64,000 nt of DNA from Geodermatophilus ruber (GCF_900114385.1 NZ_FOSW01000003.1:434001-498000); one strand, 5' to 3'. Shown: positions 16,347-25,081, counted from the first letter of the stretch. The notes: generated by a model from the sequence alone, not told the origin. Numbers and translations: made by a program.

Positions 16347-16799
16347 TCAGGCCGGCACGTCGTGCTCGGAGTCGTGGACGACGACGACCGGGCACCGTGC
16401 ATGGGCGACCGCGTGCTGGCTGACCGAGCCGAGCAGCATGCCGGCGAACCCGCCGTGTCCCCGGGAACCGACCACGAGCAGGTCGGCGTCGGCCGCGGCG
16501 TCCACCAGCACCCCGGCCGGGTGGCCTCGGATCACCTGTGCCCGGACCTGGCCGGCCACCGCCGGCTCGAGAGCCTCTTTCAGCTCCTGCTCGAGGGAGC
16601 GGCGGGCATCCGCCTCCCAGTCGATACCGGTGATGGGCGGCCCCCCGTAGGTCTTCGGCAGGTCCCAGGCGGTCACCACGTGCAGCTCACTGCCGGTCAG
16701 CCGGGCCTGCCTCGCGGCCCATTGCAGCGCCTGTCTGGACCAGGGGGACCCGTCCAGCCCGACGACGATCCTCCCGGGAACGTGGTCATCGGTGGTCAT
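16347..16799 (-). CDS. Universal stress protein (UspA family)
   Basis: A 150-residue single Usp domain. It opens 'RIVVGLDGSPWSRQALQWAARQA' and ends with the ATP-binding pattern 'LVVGSRGHGGFAGMLLGSVSQHAVAHARCPVVVV' (G-x2-G-x9-G-S). ATP-binding Usp proteins are cytoplasmic and are induced on hypoxia, starvation or desiccation in actinobacteria. It lies next to a tandem-Usp gene and the Pat-like gene, where Usp genes often cluster with dormancy functions. Start ATG 16799. Confidence 0.92.
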   Translation of the reverse strand: MTTDDHVPGRIVVGLDGSPWSRQALQWAARQARLTGSELHVVTAWDLPKTYGGPPITGIDWEADARRSLEQELKEALEPAVAGQVRAQVIRGHPAGVLVDAAADADLLVVGSRGHGGFAGMLLGSVSQHAVAHARCPVVVVHDSEHDVPA

Positions 16800-16965
16800 C
16801 TCGCCCCTCCCGTCGTACCGCTCCTGGGTCGCGGGTCATCTCGTCACCGGGCGGGACAGCCCGATGGGCGGTGCACAAGCCCGCCCCAGTCTGGAGCATT
16901 GCGCCCCCTGATGGCTCGTGCGCGACGTCGGTGAAGACCGGCACCCGGGATCACGGGCGGCCGGC

Positions 16966-17328
16966 ATGACGGGCGGCCGGGTCATCGGGATCGGCAACGA
17001 GTTCCGGCGCGACGACGGGATCGGGCCGGCGCTCGTCGCCCGGCTGGCCGCCCGAGGGCTGCCGGGCGTGCGCCTGACGGTCTCCGACGGCGAGCCCACG
17101 CACCTGCTCGAGGCCTGGGCCGGCCGGGAGCTGGCGGTCGTGGTCGACGCCGTCCACCGGCAGCCGGCGACCCCCGGCCGCGCCCCGCGGCGGCTGGTCG
17201 TGCTCGCGGTCGAGGCGGCCGACACCGGGTACGGCCCGGGTCTCTCCCCGGCCGTCCGGGCCGCCCTGCCGTGGGTCGTCCGCGCCGTCCTCGCCGAGCT
17301 CCGGGTCACCCGCCGGGCGGCGGGGTGA
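16966..17328 (+). CDS. Hydrogenase maturation protease-like protein, internally shortened
   Basis: A 120-residue protein of the HyaD/HybD (M52) family, which normally clips the C-terminus of Ni-Fe hydrogenase large subunits. It has 'IGIGNEFRRDDGIGPALV', with the first metal ligand Glu, and 'LAVVVDAVHRQ', with the second ligand Asp. The C-terminal 'AADTGYGPGLSPAVRAALP' is also typical. The family usually has about 150 residues; the segment between these parts that carries the third ligand (His in an SSHG-like motif) is absent. It may therefore be inactive as a protease. No hydrogenase gene is in the window. ATG 16966 is preferred over an upstream GTG at 16918. Confidence 0.7.
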   Translation: MTGGRVIGIGNEFRRDDGIGPALVARLAARGLPGVRLTVSDGEPTHLLEAWAGRELAVVVDAVHRQPATPGRAPRRLVVLAVEAADTGYGPGLSPAVRAALPWVVRAVLAELRVTRRAAG

Positions 17329-17361
17329 CCCCCGGGCCGCCCCGCCGCTGCCGCGCCGGGG

Positions 17362-18627
17362 TCACCGACCGGCCATGGCCGGTTCCGGACGGGGCGGCTC
17401 GGCCTGCGTCCCGGCGTGCTCCGGCCTGACGACGAGCACCGGCGCCGGGGCCCGCATCGCGCAGTGCAGCGCCACCGACCCGAGCAGCAGGCCGCGGAGC
17501 ATGCCGTGGCCCCGGCTGCCGACGACCAGGCGGTACGCGCCGCATGCCCGGTCCACCAGCGTGTCACCGGCCGATCCCTGCACGACCCGCCGGCGGATCA
17601 CCGGCACCGGGGCGGCCGCGGTGCGCCCGGCCAGCACCTGCTCGACGACGCCGTCGACGCCGTCCCGCACGGTGTCGCGGATCTGCTCGACCGGCGGTGA
17701 CCCGACCACCTCCAGGTCGGTCCAGTAGTCGGCGAGCTCGTAGGCGGCGACCACCTCGACCTCGCCGTCGACCCGGGCCGCTTCCTCGATCGCCACCGCC
17801 AGAGCGGCGCGGGACCCGGCCGACCCGTCGACACCGGCCGCCACCCGCAGCGGCCGCTCCGGTGCCCCGGCCGGATGCACCACCAGCACCGGGCACGGGG
17901 CGTGGCTGACGCAGTGCAGCGCCACCGAGCCGAGCAGCGCACTGCGCACCGTCCCCCGGCCGCGGTTGCCCACCACCAGCAGCTCCGCGCCCTCGGCCGC
18001 GGCCAGCAGCACCCGGGCGGGATAGCCCTCCGCCGCGCGCACCTGCACGTCGACGGCGGCGACGCCGGGCACGGCGGCGATCGCCTCGTCGCCCCGCACC
18101 TGTCCGAGCTGCTCCCGGGCCTGCCGCGCGGCGTGCGCGCGGATCGCGTCCACCCGGGCCCCGAGGACGGGCGCGCCACCGCTCCAGACCGTGGCCAGCG
18201 GGACGGCGGTCACCACGTCGAGGGCCGCGCCCCGGCGCGCCGCCTCGACGAGGGCCGCCTCGAGGGCGGCCCGGGCGCCGGAGGAGCCGTCCATGCCCAC
18301 GACGACGCGCGGCCGGCGGTGCGCCGCGCCGCCCGGGCCGGGCTGCCCCGCGGGAACGGTGCCGGAGTCCGTGCCGGCAGGCGACGGAGCAGCGCCCGGT
18401 GCACCGGGCGGCGGGCGGTCGGGCTCGGCCGGCCGGCGGCTCTCCCCGGAGCGGGCGCGCGCGAGGTAGTGCTGCAGACCGAGCGGGTCACCGCGGGACC
18501 CCCGCGCGGCCACGTCGTGGCGGGCCTCCCGCTGGACGGCCAGCTTCTCGGCCTCCGACATCTCGACCGGCTCACGGCGCGGCTGCTCCCCCCGGTCCTC
18601 GGGTCCAGCCGGTGCTCCTGGGGTCAC
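17362..18627 (-). CDS. Tandem-domain universal stress protein with extended N-terminus
   Basis: 421 residues. The first 110 are Pro/Gly/Glu rich and low in complexity ('MSEAEKLAVQREARHDVAA' lies within). Two Usp domains follow: one opens 'RVVVGMDGSSGARAALEAAL' and ends 'LLVVGNRGRGTVRSALLGSVALH', the other opens 'RVAAGVDGSAGSRAALAVAI' and ends 'LVVGSRGHGMLRGLLLGSVALH'. Both keep the ATP-binding G-x2-G-x9-G-S pattern. The GTG at 18627 has a GGGAGGAA site upstream. Double Usp proteins in mycobacteria respond to hypoxia and nitric oxide; a similar role is inferred here. Confidence 0.88.
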   Translation of the reverse strand: MTPGAPAGPEDRGEQPRREPVEMSEAEKLAVQREARHDVAARGSRGDPLGLQHYLARARSGESRRPAEPDRPPPGAPGAAPSPAGTDSGTVPAGQPGPGGAAHRRPRVVVGMDGSSGARAALEAALVEAARRGAALDVVTAVPLATVWSGGAPVLGARVDAIRAHAARQAREQLGQVRGDEAIAAVPGVAAVDVQVRAAEGYPARVLLAAAEGAELLVVGNRGRGTVRSALLGSVALHCVSHAPCPVLVVHPAGAPERPLRVAAGVDGSAGSRAALAVAIEEAARVDGEVEVVAAYELADYWTDLEVVGSPPVEQIRDTVRDGVDGVVEQVLAGRTAAAPVPVIRRRVVQGSAGDTLVDRACGAYRLVVGSRGHGMLRGLLLGSVALHCAMRAPAPVLVVRPEHAGTQAEPPRPEPAMAGR

Positions 18628-18784
18628 GGGTTCCTCCCTCGGCGCTCGCGTGGTTCCACGATGGGCCGGGCCGGGCCCGACCGCGGAGGGCGCAACGGCA
18701 CGCGGCCGCGGGTCCAAAGCCTCCCCGATCCCCCGAGGTCGGCCCGTGCTGCTCACGGCGGGCGCGACCCGTAGGTTGCCGATC

Positions 18785-19777
18785 ATGGTGCGCGCCATCA
18801 GGTTCCACGAGACCGGCGGTCCCGAGGTGCTGCGGTACGAGGAGGTCACGCTCCGCGCTCCGGGTCCGGGTGAGGTGCGGATCCGGGTCGATGCCATCGG
18901 GCTCAACCGGGCGGAGGTCAACTTCCGCCGCGGCACCTACATCGAGCAGCCCGTGCTGCCGGCCGGGCTGGGCACGGAGGCCGCCGGGGAGGTGCTGGAG
19001 GTCGGCCCGGACGTCGCGCGGTGGGCGCCCGGCGACCTCGTCAGCGTCGTGCCCGCCTTCTCGCAGAACGACTACCCCGTGTACGCGGAGGAGGCCGTGG
19101 TCCCGGCCGCGGCCCTGGTTGCCCGGCCGGACGGGATGGACGCGATCACCGGCGCGGCGATCTGGATGCCGTACGTGACGGTCTACGGGATGGTGCAGGA
19201 GGTCGTCCGGGTCCGGCCCGGCGACCGGGTCGTGATCACCGCGGCCGCCAACAGCGTCGGCATGGCGGCGCTGCAGGTGGTGCGCCACCTGGGCGCCCTC
19301 CCGATCGCGACCGCCCCGTCGGCGGACCAGCGCACCGCCCTGCTCGCCGCCGGTGCGGCCGCCGTGATCACCGACGAGGACGACCTGGTCGACGCGATCC
19401 GCACGTCCACCCGCGGCCACGGCGCCGACCTCGTCCTCGACGCCGTCGGAGGGCCGCAGGTGGAGGACCTGGTCCGGGCCTGCGCCGCGGGTGCCACGGT
19501 GATCGTGCACGGGGGCCTGTCCGGGCGGCCGACCCCGCTGCCCGGCGGCGGCTACGCGCCGGTGTGGCTGCGCCGCTACCGGGTGCACGAGATCACCACC
19601 GATGCCGCCGCGCTGCGCCGCGCCGAGCACTTCGTCCGCGCCGGCCTCGCGACCGGGGCGTTCACCCCGGTCGTCGACCGCGTCTTCGACTTCGACGACA
19701 TCGCCGCCGCCCACGCCTACGTCGACTCACCGGCGCGCGGGCCCGGCAAGCCCGTCGTCCGCGTGCACCGCGCCTGA
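18785..19777 (+). CDS. Zinc-type alcohol dehydrogenase / quinone oxidoreductase family protein
   Basis: A 330-residue medium-chain dehydrogenase. It has the N-terminal GroES-like domain ('MVRAIRFHETGGPEVLRYEEV', 'VDAIGLNRAEVNFRRG') and the Rossmann domain with 'VVITAAANSVGMAALQVVRHLGA'. The zinc ligands of true alcohol dehydrogenases are not apparent, so NADPH:quinone or enone reduction is most likely. ATG 18785 directly follows a promoter gap shared with the divergent tandem-Usp gene (157 bases), which suggests joint stress regulation. Confidence 0.88.
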   Translation: MVRAIRFHETGGPEVLRYEEVTLRAPGPGEVRIRVDAIGLNRAEVNFRRGTYIEQPVLPAGLGTEAAGEVLEVGPDVARWAPGDLVSVVPAFSQNDYPVYAEEAVVPAAALVARPDGMDAITGAAIWMPYVTVYGMVQEVVRVRPGDRVVITAAANSVGMAALQVVRHLGALPIATAPSADQRTALLAAGAAAVITDEDDLVDAIRTSTRGHGADLVLDAVGGPQVEDLVRACAAGATVIVHGGLSGRPTPLPGGGYAPVWLRRYRVHEITTDAAALRRAEHFVRAGLATGAFTPVVDRVFDFDDIAAAHAYVDSPARGPGKPVVRVHRA

Positions 19778-19893
19778 CCCCCGGTCGCCGGCGCCGCGGC
19801 GGGGCGCGCGGCACGGCACCGAGGGCGGCCCGGGCCGCCGGCGTTCGTCGGCAGGCGGCGGGTGGCCCACGTCGTACGCCTGGTCAGCCGAAG

Positions 19894-19926
19894 GTGAGTA
19901 CGGCTGATGAGGGTGACAGATCGGGC
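19894..19926 (+). repeat. 33-bp direct repeat, left copy, bracketing the sulfatase cassette
   Basis: The 33 bases starting GTGAGTACGGCTGATG are identical to 24318-24350. At this copy the matching left arm of the hairpin seen at the right copy is mostly lost; only TCAGCCG (19884-19890) can still pair with CGGCTGA (19901-19907). It lies in the 289-base gap between the convergent quinone reductase and FGE genes, which has no other gene. Direct repeats on both sides of a three-gene block suggest that the block was inserted or moved as a unit. Confidence 0.75.
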
Positions 19927-20066
19927 CAACTCCGAAGATGCGACCGCGCGAGACGCGGTCAGATTCGCTGGTCCGGAGAGCCTGCGACGTTCGCTCTGAA
20001 CGGTCCATTCCGGGCGAAGGGTTCGAGACCGCAACGGAAGTGGGAGTTGCAGTCTCGCGGGGCTGC

Positions 20067-21041
20067 TCAGGCGTCTGCGGCGGAGCGGAAGCCGGTGTTG
20101 CCGGTGGAGCTGTCCGGTGAGTTGGCGGTGCGGGCGGCGACCCGGTAGCGGTTGCAGTAGGAGTCGTGGCACAGGTAGGAGCCGCCGCGGATGACCTTGA
20201 GCGTGCCGAATGCGGGGCCGGTCGGGTCGATGAGCGGAGTGCGCGGGTCGTGGTCGGGGCTGAACCAGTCGGCGCACCACTCCCAGACGTTGCCGGCCAC
20301 GTTGTGCAGGCCGAAGCCGTTGGGCGGGAACGCGGTGACCGGTGCGGGGCCGAGGTAGCCGTCCTCGCCGGTGTTGCGGGTGGGGAAGCGGCCCTGCCAG
20401 ATGTTGCACAGCCAGCGGCCGTCCGGGTGCAGCTCGTCGCCCCAGGCGTAGCGGGCCTGCTCGAGCCCGCCGCGGGCGGCGTACTCCCATTCGGCCTCGG
20501 TGGGCAGCCGTAGCCCGGCCCAGCGGCAGTAGGCGGTGGCGTCCCGCCAGGAGACGTGCACCACCGGGTGGTCCAGCCGGCGCAGTATCGACGACCCCGG
20601 GCCCTCGGGGTGCCGCCAGTCGGCGCCCTCCACCTGCCGCCACCAGGGGGCCTGGGCGACTGCCCGGGTCGCGGGGTGGTCGGCGGGCAGCAGCCCGGCG
20701 AAGACGAACGACCAGCCGAACCGCTCGGCGTCGGTGCGGTAGCCGGTGGCGTCGGCGAACTCGGCGAAGCGGGCGTTGGAGACGGCGTAGCGGTCGATGC
20801 GGAACGGGGCGAGGGTCACCGCGCGGACCGGGCCCTCGCCGTCGGCGGGGAACCCGGCGGCGTCCTCGGTGCCCATCAGGAACGTCCCACCGGGCAGCGA
20901 CACGAACGATTGCCGCCCAGCCGACGGCACCCGTACTCGCGCCGGTCGGCGCGCCGGAGCGGGCGCCGCGCCCGGGACGACACCGCGGGTCGCCGCGCAG
21001 CACGGCGACCGGGCCGGATCCCTGGGTGCGGTGCCGGCCAT
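20067..21041 (-). CDS. Formylglycine-generating enzyme (FGE, SUMF1 family)
   Basis: A 324-residue FGE-sulfatase-domain protein. Family hallmarks are 'SLPGGTFLMGTEDAAGFPADGEGP', 'APFRIDRYAVSNARFAEF', 'HPVVHVSWRDATAYCRWAGLRLPTEAEWEYAARGG', 'NVAGNVWEWCADWF' and 'VIRGGSYLC'. The catalytic Cys pair of the copper enzyme is present in 'YLCHDSYCNRYR' (C-x4-C). It oxidises the Cys of C-x-P-x-R motifs in sulfatases to formylglycine using O2. The sulfatase gene is transcribed divergently 167 bases away and carries exactly this motif, so the two form an enzyme/maturase pair. Start ATG 21041; the first 45 residues are not part of the fold. Confidence 0.93.
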   Translation of the reverse strand: MAGTAPRDPARSPCCAATRGVVPGAAPAPARRPARVRVPSAGRQSFVSLPGGTFLMGTEDAAGFPADGEGPVRAVTLAPFRIDRYAVSNARFAEFADATGYRTDAERFGWSFVFAGLLPADHPATRAVAQAPWWRQVEGADWRHPEGPGSSILRRLDHPVVHVSWRDATAYCRWAGLRLPTEAEWEYAARGGLEQARYAWGDELHPDGRWLCNIWQGRFPTRNTGEDGYLGPAPVTAFPPNGFGLHNVAGNVWEWCADWFSPDHDPRTPLIDPTGPAFGTLKVIRGGSYLCHDSYCNRYRVAARTANSPDSSTGNTGFRSAADA

Positions 21042-21208
21042 GACGGCGCACGGTTCCCGGCGCCCCGGCCCGCCGCCTCATCCCCGGAGGATGAGGACGC
21101 CACCTCGGCTGCGGTCGGAGGGTCGATGGCGCACTGCGCAGGTGCCGATCGCCGCCGACGTCGTGCCGCCACGGAGGGCGCCCGGTGGCCCAACCCCGGA
21201 GGTCGGGC

Positions 21209-23653
21209 ATGACAACCCCGAGGCCGCGCGCGCCGAGGCCGAGCCGGACCGACCCGGACCGCGCCGTGCTGCCGCTGGCGGCACCACCGTTCCGGGGCAC
21301 GGCGAACCGGACGCTGCGCGGCTCACGGCCGGACTGGAACCTGATCCATGCCCCGCAGGCCCCGGCCGGGGCGCCGAACGTGCTGCTGGTACTGGTCGAC
21401 GACGCCGGCTTCGGCAATCCGAGCACGTTCGGCGGCCCCATCCGCACGCCGAACTACACCCGGATGGCCGAGGGCGGGCTGCGCTACAACCGGTTCCACG
21501 TCACCGCGCTGTGCTCGCCGACCCGCGCGGCGCTGCTCACCGCGCGGAACAACCACGCCGTGGGCTTCGGCTCGGTCGGCGAGTTCTCCAGCGGGTTCCC
21601 CGGCTACACCGCGATGCTGCCGCCGGAATGCGCGCCGCTGCCGCGGATCCTGCGGGACAACGGCTACAGCACCGCGGCGTTCGGCAAGTGGCACCTGACC
21701 CCCGACGGGCAGCAGGGGCCGGCCGGCCCGTTCGGCCGCTGGCCGACCGGCTGGGGCTTCGACTACTTCTACGGCTTCCTCGGCGGGGACTCCGGCCAGT
21801 GGGACCCGTGCCTGGCGGAGAACCAGAAGATCATCGGCACTCCGGAGCAGTACGACGACGAGGAGCACCCCTTCTACCTGCCGGACGCGATGGCCGACAA
21901 GACCATCGAGTGGCTGCACGGGGTGCGCGCCCAGGACGCGGACAAGCCGTTCTTCGTCTACTTCGCCACCGGCTGCAGCCACGCCCCGCACCACGTCGCC
22001 GCCGCCTGGGCCGACCGGTACAAGGGGCGGTTCGACCAGGGCTGGGACCGGCTGCGCGAGGAGGTCTTCGCCCGGCAGCAGGAGCTGGGGGTCGTGCCGG
22101 CGGACGCCGAGCTCACCCCCCGCGACGAGGCCTTCCCCGCGTGGGACGACGTGCCGCCGCGGTTGCAGGCGTACTACGCCCGGCAGATGGAGGTCTACGC
22201 CGGGTACTCGGAGAACGCCGACCACAACGTCGGCCGGGTGCTGGACGCGATCGCCGAGCTCGGTGAGCTGGACAACACCCTGGTCCTCTGGATCTGGGGG
22301 GACAACGGCGCCAGCATGGAGGGCGCCGTCACCGGCTCGTTCAACGAACTGACCATGCAGAACGGCATCCCGCTGACCGACGAGATGCAGCTGCAACTGG
22401 CCGAGCGCTACGGCGGCATCGAGGCCTGGGGCACCGCGATCATGGACCCGCACTACGCGGCGGCCTGGGCGTGGGCGGGCAACACCCCGTTCCGGTGGGG
22501 CAAGCAGGTCGGCTCGCACCTGGGCGGGGTCCGCAACCCGCTGGTCGTGCACTGGCCCGAGCGCATCCCCGACCCCGGCGGCCTGCGCGGCCAGTTCACC
22601 CACGTCACCGACGTCGGCGCGACCATCCTCGACGTCGCCGGCATCCCCGCCCCGACCCGGGTGGACGGCGTGGCGCAGGAGCCGCTGCACGGGGTCACCT
22701 TCGCCGAGGCGCTGCTGGACCCGGCCGCGCCCGAGCGGCACACCCAGCAGTACTTCGAGACCATCGGCAACCGGGCGATGTACAAGGACGGCTGGTGGCT
22801 GGCGATGCGCACCCCACGCATCCCGTGGGTGCTCACCCCCGAGGCGGTCGCCCCGTACGCCCCGGACGTGTGGGACCCCGACGCCGACCCGGCCGAGCTG
22901 TACTACCTGCCCGACGACTTCACCCAGGCCCACGACCTGGCCGCCGCCCACCCCGAGAAGGTCGCCGAGCTCAAGGAGCTGTTCTGGGCCGAGGCCGAGC
23001 GGTACAAGGTGCTGCCGCTGCTGGCCACCCTCTCGGCGTTCTTCGGCATCACCCCGCCGCTGCCCGAGGTGAGCACCTTCGAGTTCCGCGGCGACGTGCA
23101 GAACATCGCCCCCGGGATGATCCCGCGCATCTACAACCACTCGTACACGATCAGCGCCGACCTCGTCGTGCCCGAGCGCGGCGCCGAGGGCGTGATCGTC
23201 GCCGAGGCCGACCACCTCGGCGGGTTCTCGCTGTTCGTCGACGCCGGCCGACTCACCCACACCTACTCGATGCTGGGTGTGTTCGTCTACCGCCAGCAGG
23301 CCGAGGCGCCCTTGCCGACCGGCGAGGTGAACGTCCGCATGGAGTTCGCCGCCGACGCCGCCGAGCCCGCCGCCGGCGGACAGGTGACGCTGTTCGTCAA
23401 CGACACGCCGGTCGGCGGCGGCCGGATGGACCACACCGTGCCGATGCGGTTCTCCGCCTACGCCGGTATGGACATCGGCCGCGACAACGGAGGCGTCGTC
23501 GACCTGTCCTACGCCGACCGCGAGCCGTTCCCGTTCACCGGCACCATCCGCAAGGTCACCTTCGACATCAAGCCCCACCTCACCGCGGAAGACGAGCACG
23601 CCGTCCACGCGGTCGCCCACCACGCCCACGCCGCCCACGGGATCTCGGCATGA
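21209..23653 (+). CDS. Arylsulfatase-type sulfatase
   Basis: An 814-residue S1-family sulfatase. Metal-binding Asp-Asp is in 'VLLVLVDDAGFGNPSTFGG'; the modified Cys is in 'ALCSPTRAALLTARNNH' (Cys about residue 102). 'FGKWHLTPD', 'GCSHAPHH' and 'LWIWGDNGASMEG' supply further active-site residues. The last 170 residues form a beta-rich domain common in large arylsulfatases of actinobacteria. No signal peptide is visible, so it is probably cytoplasmic. ATG 21209 has a GGAGG site 7 bases upstream. It releases sulfate from an ester, perhaps as a sulfur source. It overlaps the next gene by ATGA. Confidence 0.93.
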   Translation: MTTPRPRAPRPSRTDPDRAVLPLAAPPFRGTANRTLRGSRPDWNLIHAPQAPAGAPNVLLVLVDDAGFGNPSTFGGPIRTPNYTRMAEGGLRYNRFHVTALCSPTRAALLTARNNHAVGFGSVGEFSSGFPGYTAMLPPECAPLPRILRDNGYSTAAFGKWHLTPDGQQGPAGPFGRWPTGWGFDYFYGFLGGDSGQWDPCLAENQKIIGTPEQYDDEEHPFYLPDAMADKTIEWLHGVRAQDADKPFFVYFATGCSHAPHHVAAAWADRYKGRFDQGWDRLREEVFARQQELGVVPADAELTPRDEAFPAWDDVPPRLQAYYARQMEVYAGYSENADHNVGRVLDAIAELGELDNTLVLWIWGDNGASMEGAVTGSFNELTMQNGIPLTDEMQLQLAERYGGIEAWGTAIMDPHYAAAWAWAGNTPFRWGKQVGSHLGGVRNPLVVHWPERIPDPGGLRGQFTHVTDVGATILDVAGIPAPTRVDGVAQEPLHGVTFAEALLDPAAPERHTQQYFETIGNRAMYKDGWWLAMRTPRIPWVLTPEAVAPYAPDVWDPDADPAELYYLPDDFTQAHDLAAAHPEKVAELKELFWAEAERYKVLPLLATLSAFFGITPPLPEVSTFEFRGDVQNIAPGMIPRIYNHSYTISADLVVPERGAEGVIVAEADHLGGFSLFVDAGRLTHTYSMLGVFVYRQQAEAPLPTGEVNVRMEFAADAAEPAAGGQVTLFVNDTPVGGGRMDHTVPMRFSAYAGMDIGRDNGGVVDLSYADREPFPFTGTIRKVTFDIKPHLTAEDEHAVHAVAHHAHAAHGISA

Positions 23654-24231
23654 ACCCCACCGCCGGCCTCAAGGCCATCAACCCCGCAGCGGGCCTCAAG
23701 GTCCTGGGCCTGCCCTTCGACCACGAGACCACCGTCGTCCTCATCGGCAGCTACCTGTCGCACGCCGCCGCCCGCGACGACTACCGGGCCGCCCTGGACA
23801 CCGGGGCCTACCTGCACGGCGCGATCGTCGTCAGCAAGACCCTGACCGGCAAGGTCACCGTCGAGGTGTCCGACCACATGGTCCGCGAGGGCGCCCAGGG
23901 CCTGGGCACCCTGGGCCTCCTCGCCGGCCTGCCGCTCCTGCCGCTCGCACCGTTCGCCGCAGGCCTCGGCGCTGTCACCGGCGGAATCCTCGGCGAGGCG
24001 CTGCACATGCTCATCGAGAACGCGGCCACGAAGCAGGCCGAGACGATGGTGCCGCTCGGCTGCGCCGCGCTGATCCTGGCCTATCCGCGCTCGTCGGGCC
24101 CTCGGATCGAGCCGGCCGTCACCCGCGCCGTGAACAAGGTCGTCGGCCAGGCCACCGGGCATCACGTCCAAGCACTCCGTGGCGCGCTCACCGGTGCCCA
24201 GCACCAGATGGCCCTGACCGCAGCCAGTTAG
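23650..24231 (+). CDS. Small membrane-associated protein downstream of the sulfatase (DUF1269-like)
   Basis: 193 residues. A soluble beginning ('TTVVLIGSYLSHAAARDDYRAAL', 'YLHGAIVVSKTLTGKVTVEV') is followed by a glycine-rich hydrophobic hairpin ('GLLAGLPLLPLAPFAAGLGAVTGGILGEALH') and a soluble tail. This layout resembles DUF1269 proteins. Its ATG overlaps the sulfatase TGA, so it is translated with it. The role is unknown; it could anchor the sulfatase or act in transport of the substrate. Known DUF1269 proteins have no firm function. Confidence 0.7.
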   Translation: MNPTAGLKAINPAAGLKVLGLPFDHETTVVLIGSYLSHAAARDDYRAALDTGAYLHGAIVVSKTLTGKVTVEVSDHMVREGAQGLGTLGLLAGLPLLPLAPFAAGLGAVTGGILGEALHMLIENAATKQAETMVPLGCAALILAYPRSSGPRIEPAVTRAVNKVVGQATGHHVQALRGALTGAQHQMALTAAS

Positions 24232-24277
24232 GTCGCCCTCAGGCCGCCTTCAGGGCGAGGGGTGCCACAGGAAGTTG

Positions 24278-24350
24278 GCCCGATGCGATCACCCTCATGT
24301 GCCGTACTCGGCTGCGCGTGAGTACGGCTGATGAGGGTGACAGATCGGGC
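24278..24350. repeat. Long imperfect palindrome containing the right copy of the 33-bp repeat
   Basis: Left arm 24278-24309 and right arm 24320-24350 pair over about 31 positions with three perfect blocks (GCCCGAT, TCACCCTCAT, GCCGTACTC) and two short bulges, around a ten-base centre. The right arm is identical to 19894-19926. It lies 46 bases after the stop of the sulfatase operon and may terminate it. The rest of the gap from 24232 to 24575 shows no gene. A repeat family dispersed in the genome or an inverted-repeat transposon end are other readings. Confidence 0.7.
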
Positions 24351-24575
24351 TGACTCGGCGGTCGCTGGCGCCGGACCGCCTGGGGTCCAGGGCCGTGCTG
24401 GCGAAGGACTGGGAGGCGCGCCGAAGCGGCACGATCGCGAGGGCGAGGCCGTCGGGCGCGGTGACCGACGGAGCGCCTGGCGCGGCTGCCGGCTCGAGCA
24501 GTCGGGCATTGGTGCCGATGAGGCGATGCAGCAGCCCGACGCCGGTGTCGGGCCAGTGAACGGGAGCCCCTTGTA

Positions 24576-25037
24576 GTGACACGACGCAGGCTGAGGACGT
24601 CGCCGCGACGCTACCGTCGCGGCGACGCGTCGTCGGCTACAACGCAGGCATCTCCGGCTTCGCAGCTTGCGCACTGCTCGGCGTGTTCGGCTTCTGCTGG
24701 CCCCGACGTGGGGGCCGAGGACCGCATGCGGTTCGAGATCGCCGTCACGGAGATCGCCGGCAACACCATCCAGCACGCCGCGGACGGCGCGCCGATCGAG
24801 TTCCACCTCTCGCTGAGGGCTCGTCCCGGCGTCCTGGGGGCGACGTTCCGGGACCGCGGCAGGCGGGCGGACGTGGACCTCGACGCGGCACGGCTCCCCG
24901 AGGACCTCGCCGAGTCGGAGTGGGGCCTGGCGCTGGTCCTGGCCGCGGCGGACCGGCTGGTCTACCGGCGGGAGGGAGAGGTGAACCACTGGCAGATCGT
25001 CCGGAACCGGCACGACCGGCCGCAGGCGGACGGGTGA
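24576..25037 (+). CDS. Anti-sigma-factor-like ATP-binding protein (HATPase/RsbW type), N-terminus atypical
   Basis: 153 residues. From about residue 45 on it follows the serine-kinase/anti-sigma fold: N-box 'RFEIAVTEIAGNTIQHA', G1-like 'RDRGRRADVD' and G2-like 'ESEWGLALVLAAADRLVYRR'. The first 45 residues are Arg/Ser rich and do not look like the helix that normally starts these proteins, so the N-terminus may be degraded or the true start is an internal ATG (24726). Such proteins bind sigma factors or anti-anti-sigma factors in stress signalling. No partner gene is adjacent. Confidence 0.6.
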   Translation: MTRRRLRTSPRRYRRGDASSATTQASPASQLAHCSACSASAGPDVGAEDRMRFEIAVTEIAGNTIQHAADGAPIEFHLSLRARPGVLGATFRDRGRRADVDLDAARLPEDLAESEWGLALVLAAADRLVYRREGEVNHWQIVRNRHDRPQADG

Positions 25038-25058
25038 GCCGGTCGCACGACGGGGGGT

Positions 25059-25078
25059 CCTCCGGCCGCGGCCGGAGG
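25059..25078. terminator. Perfect 20-bp palindrome between convergent genes
   Basis: CCTCCGGCC (25059-25067) and GGCCGGAGG (25070-25078) pair perfectly around GC. It lies between the stop codons of the anti-sigma-like gene (ends 25037) and the MFS gene (ends 25082), where a bidirectional terminator is expected. The core CCGGCCGCGGCCGG recurs at about 25092-25105 inside the MFS C-terminus. Confidence 0.55.
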
Positions 25079-25081
25079 GGA

